Origin: Streptomyces flaveolus
GTDB lineage: Bacteria > Actinomycetota > Actinomycetes > Streptomycetales > Streptomycetaceae
NCBI RefSeq assembly: GCF_000716535.1
Contig: NZ_JNWV01000049.1
Location: forward strand, 1 to 51,359
Reading direction: 5' to 3'
DNA length: 51,359 nucleotides
Shown here one piece after another: positions 39,050 through 46,132 of this stretch. The notes beneath the pieces are model-generated. The model was given only the letters and a program-made list of their open reading frames with translations. It was not told the origin of the DNA and made no database searches. Within the stretch, counting starts at the first letter, position 1. Each line of letters opens with the position of its first letter. A program made the translations under genes and the position numbers.

Positions 39050-39597
39050 TGCCAGTCCTCCGGGCGTTCGACCTGCTCCAGGCGCAGTACCTGGCCCGTG
39101 CGACTGTAGCGGCGGATCCGGGGCAGCGGCGGGTAGTAGGCGTGGACGGAGATCGCGTGTCGCTCGCGGGACTCGTTGAGGACCTCGTGCACATGGTGGC
39201 GGCCGAAGGCGCGGCCCTGTCCGGCGGGCAGCCGGCGTACGCGGTCCACCCCCTCGGTGAGTTCCAGGGTCTTCCAGCCGTCGGTGGGCAGCCGGGCGGC
39301 GAGGGAGTTCTCGGTGAGCTCGCCCGAAGCGGTGAGGAAGGCGCCGACCGAGTCGGCGTGGTCGTGCCAGCCGGTGCCGGTACCGGGCGGCCAGCCGATC
39401 AGCCAGGCCTCGCTGCCGCCGGGGCCCCGCAGCCGCACCCAGGTGCGGCCCTCCGGATCGAGCGGCAGCGAGGCGATCAGCTCGGCGTCGGCCGCCGTAC
39501 GCCGGACGAAGTCCAGGAGGTCCGCCTGGGTGGGCGCCGGGCCGGTGGTGGGGGAGACGGACGCGGGCAGGGAAGGAGAGGGGGAGGGGACAGACAC
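39046..39597 (-). CDS. Cysteine dioxygenase
   Basis: A 183-residue cupin enzyme that oxidises L-cysteine to cysteine sulfinate with a mononuclear iron. Metal-binding His residues are in GWHDHADSVGAFLTASGELT and in RHHVHEVLNES; VHAYYPPLP follows. Family length is normal (about 180). GTG at 39597 or 39603 is the likely start, with AGGACG upstream; longer in-frame starts would run through the leader ORF. A Cys-rich leader peptide and an inverted repeat precede it, which suggests control by cysteine supply. Confidence 0.9.
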   Translation of the reverse strand: MSVPSPSPSLPASVSPTTGPAPTQADLLDFVRRTAADAELIASLPLDPEGRTWVRLRGPGGSEAWLIGWPPGTGTGWHDHADSVGAFLTASGELTENSLAARLPTDGWKTLELTEGVDRVRRLPAGQGRAFGRHHVHEVLNESRERHAISVHAYYPPLPRIRRYSRTGQVLRLEQVERPEDWQ

Positions 39598-39626
39598 GTA
39601 CACCGTCCTGAGGAGCGTTCGCGGAA

Positions 39627-39646
39627 CGGGCGCGCGACGGCGCCCG
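39627..39646 (-). promoter_or_regulatory. Hairpin between the leader peptide ORF and cysteine dioxygenase start
   Basis: CGGGCGC and GCGCCCG are perfect 7-bp arms around a 6-base loop, 30 nt upstream of the GTG start. GTTC-CGC-GAAC follows it (about 39616-39627) and shares bases with it. The two could be alternative structures that expose or hide the initiation region, depending on leader translation. Confidence 0.5.
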
Positions 39647-39667
39647 GGAAGAGAAGAGGGTGCGAAT

Positions 39668-39715
39668 TCAGCAGGACGGGCGACACACGCAGCCCGCATA
39701 GCGGACGAGGTCCAT
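39668..39715 (-). CDS. Cys-rich leader peptide upstream of cysteine dioxygenase
   Basis: A 15-codon ORF, MDLVRYAGCVCRPSC, too short for usual gene callers. ATG at 39715, TGA at 39670-39668. GGCGGAGGG lies five bases upstream of the ATG, a stronger ribosome binding site than that of the enzyme gene. Cys codons are at 9, 11 and 15, very unlike the rarity of Cys in streptomycete proteins. Short Cys-containing upstream ORFs are known to control sulfur genes in actinobacteria by ribosome stalling when charged tRNA-Cys is scarce. Here, ribosome position on the ORF could set the folding of the 39616-39646 region. Confidence 0.7.
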   Translation of the reverse strand: MDLVRYAGCVCRPSC

Positions 39716-39921
39716 ATGGACCCTCCGCCACAGGCGCACACAGGTGTCGGTCACGATCCGGAGTACAGCACTGCTGCCGCACCGCGGTCAACCGAGTGTC
39801 ACCCTGTGGACGGGGTGCGAGGGCGTGTGGTCGGCGCGTACGGGAGTCACCTGCGGAGCGCGGTCGGCGCGCGTCGGAGCCGTCGCCGGGATCCACCGTC
39901 GGTGTACGAGCGGGCCCGCCG

Positions 39922-41580
39922 TCAGCGGGCGCCCGAGCCGGCCTCCGCCGCCGCCTTCCTCTCCTTCTCCCTGTCCCTCTTCGTCTCCTCCTTCTGCTCC
40001 GTCTCCTGCGTCCGCACCGCGCCCCCCACCGTCGCCTCGGCCGCCGCGTACAGGTCGGCCGGGCGGACCCCGCTCAGTGCGGTGACCAGGTGCCCGTCGG
40101 GGCGGACGAGCAGCACGCTGTGCGCCGGCGCTCCCGGGTAGCTCTCGGCCACCAGGAGCTCGGCGGGGTGCGGCAGCGCGGTCACGGCGGCCGCGAGCCG
40201 GGGCATCACCCCGGCGGACATCCAGTGCTTGCGGTCCCAGACACCCGTACCGGGCGCGATGAGCACGACGAGCAGCGCGCCACGGCCTAGCCGGTCGTGC
40301 AGCTGGACGAAGGACCCGTCCTCCGCCGTGACCCGGACGTCGGCGACCGGTGCGCCGGGCGGGGTGTCGACCGGGATCTCCCCTTCCAGTCGCCGGGGTG
40401 CGAGCGGCGAGTCGGCGTACGTGCCGGGCGCACCCAGCGGGCCGCGGCCCAGATGGCCGTCGGTGAGCAGCGCGTCGTGGCTGCGGGCCGCGCCCGGGAC
40501 GATGTGGCGCAGACCGCCTCCGCCGCGCAGCACCGGCAGGGCCTGGTCGGCGGCGCGCAGCCGGGCGGAGACCAGCGCGCGCCGCTCGGTCTGGTAACTG
40601 TCCAGCAGGGCTTCGTGCGGGCCGTGGTGCCAGGCCGCGGCCAGCTTCCAGGCGAGGTTGTCGGCGTCCCTGAGGCCCTCGTCGAGCCCCTGGGTGCCGA
40701 GCGCGCCGAGCAGGTGGGCCGCGTCCCCGGCGAGGAAGACCCGGCCGGCGCGCCACCGGCGGGCTAGGCGGTGGTGCACCGTGTGGACGCCGGTGTCGAG
40801 CAGCTCGTACACGGGGGTGGTGCTGCCCGTCCAGCCCGTGAGGGTCTCCTGGATCCTGGCCAGCAGGATCTCGGGGGTGACCAGGTCCTTGCCCGGTGGC
40901 AGCAGCCAGTCCAGGCGCCACACGCCGTCCGGGAGGGGGCGGGCGGTCACCTCCCCGGCCGAGGGCCCGGACGACCGCCACGGCGGCATCCGATGGAGCA
41001 ACGCGTGACCCTCCCACGGAAGTTCCGTGCGCAGCGCGGCGACCGCGTGCCGCTCCACCGCCGTACGGCCCGGGAAGCGGATGTCCTGGAGCTTGCGCAC
41101 GGTCGAGCGGGCACCGTCGCAGCCCACCAGATAACTGCCGCGCCACCAGGTGCCCTCGGGGCCGCGCGTGCGCGCGGTGACGCCGGAACGCTCCTGCTCG
41201 ATCGCGTCCAGGCGGCTCTCCGCCGCCGTCTTCACCAGGGGCTCCGCCGCGATGGCCCCGCGCAGAAGGCCGGTGAGCACGTGCTGGGCGATGTGCAGCG
41301 GCGCGGGTTCGGTCTCGGCGAAGGCGACCTCGCTCATCACCTGCTTGCGCCTGACGGACCGCCAGCTGGCCCAGCGCACGCCCTGCTCCGCGAGCGTTGC
41401 CCCGGTCAGCCGCTCCAGCAGGGCGGCCGTGTCCTCGCGCAGGACGACGGTGCGTGCCGGACGGGGCTCGTCCTTGCCGACACCCTCGTCCAGCACGATG
41501 GACGGCACCTGCTGACGCGCCAGCGCCAGGGCGAGCGTGAGCCCGACGGGCCCCGCTCCGACGATGATCACCGGGTCCAC
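39922..41580 (-). CDS. FAD-dependent aromatic monooxygenase (PheA/TfdB-type)
   Basis: A 552-residue flavin hydroxylase of the p-hydroxybenzoate hydroxylase-like class. The N-terminal dinucleotide motif is GAGPVG in VIIVGAGPVGLTLALALARQ. The DG motif is VGCDGARSTVRK. The second FAD motif is GRVFLAGDAAH, followed by TQGLDEGLRDADNLAWKLA. A thioredoxin-like C-terminal domain (about 400-525) is present, and the last 30 residues are a Lys/Glu/Arg-rich charged tail. Substrate is unknown, probably an aromatic ring. The GTG at 41580 puts the FAD motif at the usual position; AGGGGG lies upstream. No pathway partners lie nearby. Confidence 0.88.
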   Translation of the reverse strand: MDPVIIVGAGPVGLTLALALARQQVPSIVLDEGVGKDEPRPARTVVLREDTAALLERLTGATLAEQGVRWASWRSVRRKQVMSEVAFAETEPAPLHIAQHVLTGLLRGAIAAEPLVKTAAESRLDAIEQERSGVTARTRGPEGTWWRGSYLVGCDGARSTVRKLQDIRFPGRTAVERHAVAALRTELPWEGHALLHRMPPWRSSGPSAGEVTARPLPDGVWRLDWLLPPGKDLVTPEILLARIQETLTGWTGSTTPVYELLDTGVHTVHHRLARRWRAGRVFLAGDAAHLLGALGTQGLDEGLRDADNLAWKLAAAWHHGPHEALLDSYQTERRALVSARLRAADQALPVLRGGGGLRHIVPGAARSHDALLTDGHLGRGPLGAPGTYADSPLAPRRLEGEIPVDTPPGAPVADVRVTAEDGSFVQLHDRLGRGALLVVLIAPGTGVWDRKHWMSAGVMPRLAAAVTALPHPAELLVAESYPGAPAHSVLLVRPDGHLVTALSGVRPADLYAAAEATVGGAVRTQETEQKEETKRDREKERKAAAEAGSGAR

Positions 41581-41664
41581 GGTGTGGCGCCCCCTGCTCG
41601 CGGCGATGCCTTGACGGAGACAAGTGAACAGGAAGGTGAAGCGGGGTGCACGATCACACAACGT

Positions 41665-41693
41665 ATGCAACCCATTGGCAGAGTTTGCGTCAA
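41665..41693 (-). promoter_or_regulatory. Candidate promoter of the FAD monooxygenase gene
   Basis: On the - strand TTGACG (41693-41688), then 17 nt, then TTGCAT (41670-41665). The -10 is poor. It lies just after the gluD terminator, supporting separate transcription with a leader of about 78 nt. Confidence 0.35.
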
Positions 41694-41697
41694 GCGA

Positions 41698-41731
41698 CCG
41701 GGGGCAGTGGCGATCATGCCACTGCCCCCGG
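41698..41731. terminator. Terminator of the gluABCD operon
   Basis: A perfect 14-bp inverted repeat, CCGGGGGCAGTGGC (41698-41711) and GCCACTGCCCCCGG (41718-41731), with loop GATCAT, starting 27 nt after the gluD stop. No T tract, as is frequent in streptomycetes. Confidence 0.85.
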
Positions 41732-41757
41732 GTGAGGCATTCGGGTCTGACCGGACG

Positions 41758-42651
41758 TCAGGCCGCGGTTCCCGTGCCCGCGTGGCCGGGGATGTCCACG
41801 GTCTCGTCGACGCCGAGCACCGCCCCGGTCGACTTCTTGCCGCGTCGCAGCCGGCCCTCCAGCCAGCTCGCGAACGAGGTCAGCGAGAAGTTGATGGCCA
41901 CGAAGATCACGGCCACCACCGTGAAGGAGGCGATGGTGTTGGCACCGTAGTAGCCGCTCATCGTGTTCGCCGAGGCGAGCAGTTCGGGGAAGGTGAGGAC
42001 GGCGCCGCCGAGCGCGGTGTCCTTCACGATGACCACGAGCTGGCTGACGATCGCCGGAAGCATGGCGGTGACCGCCTGCGGCAGCAGGATGAGCCGCATC
42101 ACCTGGTTCTTGCGCATGCCGATCGCCATGGCCGCCTCGGACTGGCCCTTCGGCAGGGAGAGGATGCCCGCGCGGACGATCTCGGCGAGCACCGACGCGT
42201 TGTACAGCACCAGGCCGGTCACGACCGCGTACAGCGGACGGTCGTCGGAACTGACGTCGGTGTACTGGCTGTACAGCTCGTTGCCGAAGATCATCAGGAC
42301 CAGGACGGGGATCGCCCGGAAGAACTCGACCACGACCGTGGCCGGGCCCCGCACCCATATGTGGTCCGAGAGCCGGGCGATGCCGAGGACGGCGCCCAGC
42401 GGCAGCGCGATGACCATCGACAGGGCCGCCGCCTTCAGGGTGTTCTGCAGGCCGGGCCAGATGTACGTGGTGTACGCCTCGGAGCCGCTGAAGAACGGCT
42501 TCCACAGCGCCCAGTCCAGCTGGTGCTTCTCGTCCAGGGACGAGTACACCCACCACAGGACGGCCGCGAACGCGACGACGAAGAGCGCCGTGTAGAGGAT
42601 GTTGCGCCGTTTGGCGCGCGGTCCCTGGGCGTCGTAGAGGACCGAGCTCAT
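41758..42651 (-). CDS. gluD: Glutamate ABC transporter permease GluD
   Basis: A 297-residue inner-membrane permease of the polar amino acid (HAAT) type with five or six helices. The first helix (about 17-36) is followed by a periplasmic loop, then the permease domain from about 68. The ATPase-contact EAA loop reads EIVRAGILSLPKGQSEAAMA. A cytoplasmic tail of about 45 residues closes the protein. The ATG at 42651 overlaps the gluC stop by 4 nt. It is the last gene of gluABCD and works with GluC as the membrane channel. Confidence 0.94.
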   Translation of the reverse strand: MSSVLYDAQGPRAKRRNILYTALFVVAFAAVLWWVYSSLDEKHQLDWALWKPFFSGSEAYTTYIWPGLQNTLKAAALSMVIALPLGAVLGIARLSDHIWVRGPATVVVEFFRAIPVLVLMIFGNELYSQYTDVSSDDRPLYAVVTGLVLYNASVLAEIVRAGILSLPKGQSEAAMAIGMRKNQVMRLILLPQAVTAMLPAIVSQLVVIVKDTALGGAVLTFPELLASANTMSGYYGANTIASFTVVAVIFVAINFSLTSFASWLEGRLRRGKKSTGAVLGVDETVDIPGHAGTGTAA

Positions 42652-43313
42652 CGCTTCACCGCCACCTTCTTGCCCACCCAGCCGAGGATCAGACCGGTCG
42701 GCAGGGTCAGGCAGCAGAATCCGAAGGCGATGATCGCGGAGATCAGCAGCAGCTGGGCCTCCTTCTCGACCATGTCCTTCATGAGCAGGGCCGCTTCGGC
42801 GACGCCGATCGCGGCCGCCACGGTCGTGTTCTTCGTCAAGGCGATCAGGACGTTGGTCAGCGGGCCGACGGCTGCCCGGAAGGCCTGCGGCAGCACGACC
42901 AGGAACAGCACCTGGGAGAAGCTCAGGCCGATGGCCCGCGCGGCCTCCGCCTGGCCGACCGGCACCGTGTTGATGCCGGACCGGATCGCCTCGCACACGA
43001 AGGCCGACGTGTAGACGATCAGCCCCAGCACGGCGAGCCGGAAGTTGATCGTGTCGGTGTCCTTCCCGGCGAGGGTGATGTTCAGCGTCTGGTAGAGGCC
43101 GAGCGACGAGAACAGGATGATCACCGTGAGCGGGATGTTCCGCACGATGTTCACGTAGGTGGTGCCGAAACCGCGCATCAGCGGTACCGGGCCCACCCGC
43201 ATGGCGGCCAGCAGAGTGCCCCAGACCAGGGAGCCCACGGCGGACAGCAGCGTGAGCTGCACTGTCGTCCAGAAGGCGCCCAGTACGTCGTAACCGTCAA
43301 GAAAGTCGAACAC
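42648..43313 (-). CDS. gluC: Glutamate ABC transporter permease GluC
   Basis: A 221-residue HAAT permease with about five helices. The EAA loop is CEAIRSGINTVPVGQAEAAR. N-terminal GYDVLGAFWTTVQLTLLSAV is typical. The GTG at 43313 follows GGGAGATC. It overlaps gluD by 4 nt and is separated from gluB by a strong hairpin, which probably lowers permease output relative to the binding protein. Confidence 0.94.
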   Translation of the reverse strand: MFDFLDGYDVLGAFWTTVQLTLLSAVGSLVWGTLLAAMRVGPVPLMRGFGTTYVNIVRNIPLTVIILFSSLGLYQTLNITLAGKDTDTINFRLAVLGLIVYTSAFVCEAIRSGINTVPVGQAEAARAIGLSFSQVLFLVVLPQAFRAAVGPLTNVLIALTKNTTVAAAIGVAEAALLMKDMVEKEAQLLLISAIIAFGFCCLTLPTGLILGWVGKKVAVKR

Positions 43314-43345
43314 GATCTCCCGCGCTTTCGCGTGTAGGGATGCCC

Positions 43346-43375
43346 GGGTGCGCCGCCCTCACGGACGGCGCACCC
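43346..43375 (-). other. gluB-gluC intercistronic hairpin
   Basis: A perfect 10-bp stem, GGGTGCGCCG with CGGCGCACCC, loop of 10 bases, without a T tract, in the 75-nt gap after gluB. It fits a 3'-end stabiliser or partial terminator that favours expression of the binding protein. Confidence 0.7.
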
Positions 43376-43388
43376 ACCGGGCGTTGCC

Positions 43389-44228
43389 TCAGCTCTTGAT
43401 GTCGCCGATCTTCGGAGCCGGCTCGTTCTTGTAGCCGGCCGGGCCGAAGTTCTTCTTCACGGCCGCATCCCAGGAACCGTCGGAGACCATGGCCTCCAGC
43501 GCCTTGTTGATCTTGTCCTTGAGGTCGCTGCCCTTCTTGACGCCGATGCCGTAGTTCTCGTTGGTCATCTTCAGCCCGCCGAGCTTGAACTTGCCCTTGA
43601 ACTGGGACTGGGCGGCGTAGCCGGCGAGGATCGAGTCGTCCGTGGTCAGGGCGTCGATCACCTTGTTCTGCAGGCCGGTCAGGCACGCGGAGTACGTCGG
43701 GTACTGCTGGAGCTGCGCCTTGGGCGCCAGCTTCTCCTTGACGTTCTGCGCCGAGGTGGAGCCGGTGACGGAACACAGCTTCTTGTTGTTCAGGTCGGCC
43801 GGCGACTTGATGCTGCTGTCGTCCGCGCGGACCAGCACGTCCTGGTGGGCCAGCAGGTACGGCCCGGCGAAGTCGACCAGCTTCTGGCGCTCCGGGGTGA
43901 TCGAGTACGAGGCGGCGATGAAGTCGACGTCACCGCGCTTCAGCATGGTCTCGCGGTCCGCGCTCTTCGACTCCCTCCACTCGATCTGGTCGGCGTTGTA
44001 ACCGAGCTTCTTGGCGACATAGGTGGCCACGTCGACGTCGAAGCCCGAGTAACCCTGCGGCGTCTTCTGGCCGATGCCCGGCTGGTCGAACTTGATGCCG
44101 ATGGTGATCTTGTTGCCACCGCCGGAGGAATCGGCGCCGTCGTCCTTCTTGTCGCCGCCACAGGCGGTGGCGGTCACGGAGAGGGCGAGGAGGACGGCCG
44201 AGGCGGCGGTGACCTTGCGGAGCTTCAT
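43389..44228 (-). CDS. gluB: Glutamate-binding lipoprotein GluB
   Basis: A 279-residue solute-binding protein. The lipoprotein signal is MKLRKVTAASAVLLALSVTA followed by TAC-GG, with lipidated C23. The mature protein is an SBP_bac_3 fold: KITIGIKFDQPGIGQKTPQG, SGFDVDVATYVAKKLGY, and the ligand-contact region FIAASYSITPERQKLVDFAG. Next to a Gly/Asp-rich linker after C23 the protein would be exposed on the outer face of the membrane. The ATG at 44228 follows AGAAGG; an in-frame ATG at 44237 is less likely. Confidence 0.95.
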   Translation of the reverse strand: MKLRKVTAASAVLLALSVTATACGGDKKDDGADSSGGGNKITIGIKFDQPGIGQKTPQGYSGFDVDVATYVAKKLGYNADQIEWRESKSADRETMLKRGDVDFIAASYSITPERQKLVDFAGPYLLAHQDVLVRADDSSIKSPADLNNKKLCSVTGSTSAQNVKEKLAPKAQLQQYPTYSACLTGLQNKVIDALTTDDSILAGYAAQSQFKGKFKLGGLKMTNENYGIGVKKGSDLKDKINKALEAMVSDGSWDAAVKKNFGPAGYKNEPAPKIGDIKS

Positions 44229-44364
44229 GGTGAACATCCTTCTGAGTGGTGAGGTACGGGTCCCTGAGGCAGGGGGTGCTGCGGACCGGGCGGGCGTGCG
44301 GCCGGGCGACGGGTGCGGCCGTGCGGAGCGTCGGCCGGGCAGTCCGGGCGGCCCGGAGGTGCCG

Positions 44365-45141
44365 TCAGTGGTGCAGGATCTTGGACAGGAAGTCCTTGGC
44401 CCGGTCGCTGCGCGGGTTGCTGAAGAACTGGTCGGGCGTGGCCTGTTCGACGATCCGGCCGTCCGCCATGAAGACCACCCGGTTCGCGGCCGACCGCGCG
44501 AAGCCCATCTCGTGGGTGACCACGATCATCGTCATGCCCTCGCGCGCGAGCTGCTGCATGACCTCCAGGACCTCGTTGATCATCTCGGGGTCGAGGGCGG
44601 AGGTCGGCTCGTCGAACAGCATGACCTTCGGGCCCATCGCCAGCGCCCGCGCGATCGCGACCCGCTGCTGCTGGCCGCCGGAGAGCTGGGCGGGGTACTT
44701 GTCGGCCTGCGTGCCCACGCCGACCCGGTCCAGCAGGGCCCGGGCCTTCTCCTCGGCCTGCTTCTTGTCGGCCTTGCGGACCTTGACCTGGCCCAGCATC
44801 ACGTTTTCGAGCACGGTCTTGTGCGCGAAGAGGTTGAACGACTGGAACACCATGCCGACGTCCGCCCGCAGTCGCGCCAGCTCGCGGCCCTCGTGCGGCA
44901 GGGGCTTGCCGTCGATCGTGATCGTGCCCGAGTCGATCGTCTCCAGGCGGTTGATGGTGCGGCACAGGGTCGACTTCCCGGACCCGGAGGGCCCGATGAC
45001 CACGACGACCTCGCCGCGGGCGATCGTCAGATCTATGTCCTGGAGCACGTGCAACGCGCCGAAGTGCTTGTTGACGCTCCTCAGGACGACCAGTTCGTCG
45101 GACGTGGCCACATCTTCCTTGGCCACCGATACATTGGTCAT
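44365..45141 (-). CDS. gluA: Glutamate ABC transporter ATPase GluA
   Basis: A 258-residue ATPase of the polar amino acid class. Walker [11 protein letters not shown] loop [16 protein letters not shown], signature [15 protein letters not shown], Walker [13 protein letters not shown] and the H loop VVTHEMGFA are intact. It starts the gluABCD operon (36% of the coding order: ATPase, binding protein, two permeases), separated from gluB by 136 nt of GC-rich sequence. It is divergent from gluR-gluK. Confidence 0.95.
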   Translation of the reverse strand: MTNVSVAKEDVATSDELVVLRSVNKHFGALHVLQDIDLTIARGEVVVVIGPSGSGKSTLCRTINRLETIDSGTITIDGKPLPHEGRELARLRADVGMVFQSFNLFAHKTVLENVMLGQVKVRKADKKQAEEKARALLDRVGVGTQADKYPAQLSGGQQQRVAIARALAMGPKVMLFDEPTSALDPEMINEVLEVMQQLAREGMTMIVVTHEMGFARSAANRVVFMADGRIVEQATPDQFFSNPRSDRAKDFLSKILHH

Positions 45142-45159
45142 CGCTCTCAGGCTCCGTCC

Positions 45160-45176
45160 TCCTCGGTTTCCGAGGA
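45160..45176. other. Hairpin in the gluA leader
   Basis: TCCTCGG-TTT-CCGAGGA has perfect 7-bp arms and a 3-base loop. It is expected just downstream of the gluA transcription start and upstream of its ribosome binding site. Confidence 0.5.
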
Positions 45177-45226
45177 CAGTAGTGAGGGGCTGTGACCTGC
45201 GTCATCACATCTGAGGGAGATCTGAG
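45176..45226 (-). promoter_or_regulatory. gluA promoter with 11-bp direct repeat, candidate GluR site
   Basis: On the - strand: ATGACG (45205-45200), an 18-nt spacer and TACTGT (45181-45176). Directly upstream of the -35, CTCAGAT occurs twice, 11 bp apart (45226-45220 and 45215-45209). OmpR-family regulators usually bind such helical-repeat-spaced direct repeats next to a -35. Confidence 0.6.
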
Positions 45227-45234
45227 CATCACGA

Positions 45235-45250
45235 TCCGATAGCAATCGGA
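45235..45250. promoter_or_regulatory. Inverted repeat in the gluA/gluR intergenic region
   Basis: TCCGAT-AGCA-ATCGGA, perfect 6-bp arms, about 9 nt beyond the CTCAGAT repeats. Possible second regulatory site for either divergent promoter. Confidence 0.35.
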
Positions 45251-45436
45251 CACATGTCGTAGCACTTGTCGCCGGTGCGCGTATCGGCCGGATAACGGAA
45301 GCGACGGGCAACCGGAACTCTCTTGACGCCGTCCTTGTCCATCAGCGTCACTGCCATGGTGCACGCGCGCGTGCGCGTGACCTACAAGCCCGACGCGAAC
45401 CGAGACCGAACGACCGCCGAACCGGAGGGGGCCGGG

Positions 45437-46123
45437 ATGAGACTGCTCCTCGTCGAGGACGACAACCACGTCGCCGCGGCGCTGTCGGCCGTCCTCGCGA
45501 AGCACGGCTTCCAGGTCACCCACGCGCGCAGCGGCGAGGAAGCCCTCCAGGCGCTCGTCCCCGAGGGCGACGGATTCGGTGTCGTCCTGCTCGACCTCGG
45601 CCTGCCCGACCAGGACGGCTACGAGGTCTGCGGCAAGATCCGCAAACGCACCAGCACCCCGGTGATCATGGTCACCGCGCGGTCCGACGTCCGCTCCCGC
45701 ATCCACGGGCTCAACCTGGGCGCCGACGACTACGTCGTGAAGCCGTACGACACCGGGGAACTGCTCGCCCGGATCCACGCGGTCAGCCGGCGCACCGCGC
45801 ACGAGGACCCGGCGACGGGCGGCGAGAGCGCCCTGCTCCTCGGCCCCGTCCGGATCGAACTGCCCACCCGCCAGGTCAGCGTGGACGGTTCGGTCGTCCA
45901 ACTGACCCGCAAGGAGTTCGATCTGCTCGCCCTGCTCGCCCAGCGGCCCGGCGTGGTCTTCCGGCGCGAACAGATCATCAGCGAGGTCTGGCGCACCAGC
46001 TGGGAAGGGACCGGCCGCACCCTGGAGGTGCACGTCGCCTCCCTGCGCGCCAAGCTGCGGATGCCCGCGCTGATCGAGACCGTACGCGGCGTCGGCTACC
46101 GGCTCGTCGCCCCGGCCGCCTAG
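45437..46123 (+). CDS. gluR: Response regulator GluR (OmpR family)
   Basis: A 228-residue regulator. The receiver (1-118) has the acidic pair in LLLVEDDNHVAAAL, phospho-acceptor D53 in VVLLDLGLPDQDGY, T in VMVTARSD and K in YVVKPYDTGEL. The winged-helix domain (about 130-225) carries LTRKEFDLLALLAQRPGVVF and VHVASLRAKL. The gene lies divergent from gluABCD and 9 nt before gluK, matching the glutamate-sensing pair GluR/GluK described in S. coelicolor. The ATG at 45437 follows GGAGG. Confidence 0.92.
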   Translation: MRLLLVEDDNHVAAALSAVLAKHGFQVTHARSGEEALQALVPEGDGFGVVLLDLGLPDQDGYEVCGKIRKRTSTPVIMVTARSDVRSRIHGLNLGADDYVVKPYDTGELLARIHAVSRRTAHEDPATGGESALLLGPVRIELPTRQVSVDGSVVQLTRKEFDLLALLAQRPGVVFRREQIISEVWRTSWEGTGRTLEVHVASLRAKLRMPALIETVRGVGYRLVAPAA

Positions 46124-46132
46124 CGGGGACGG

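Noticed and set aside
39922..41580. FAD monooxygenase as part of a biosynthetic cluster
   Set aside because: No synthase, carrier protein, resistance or tailoring neighbours; flanked by core operons with their own terminators.
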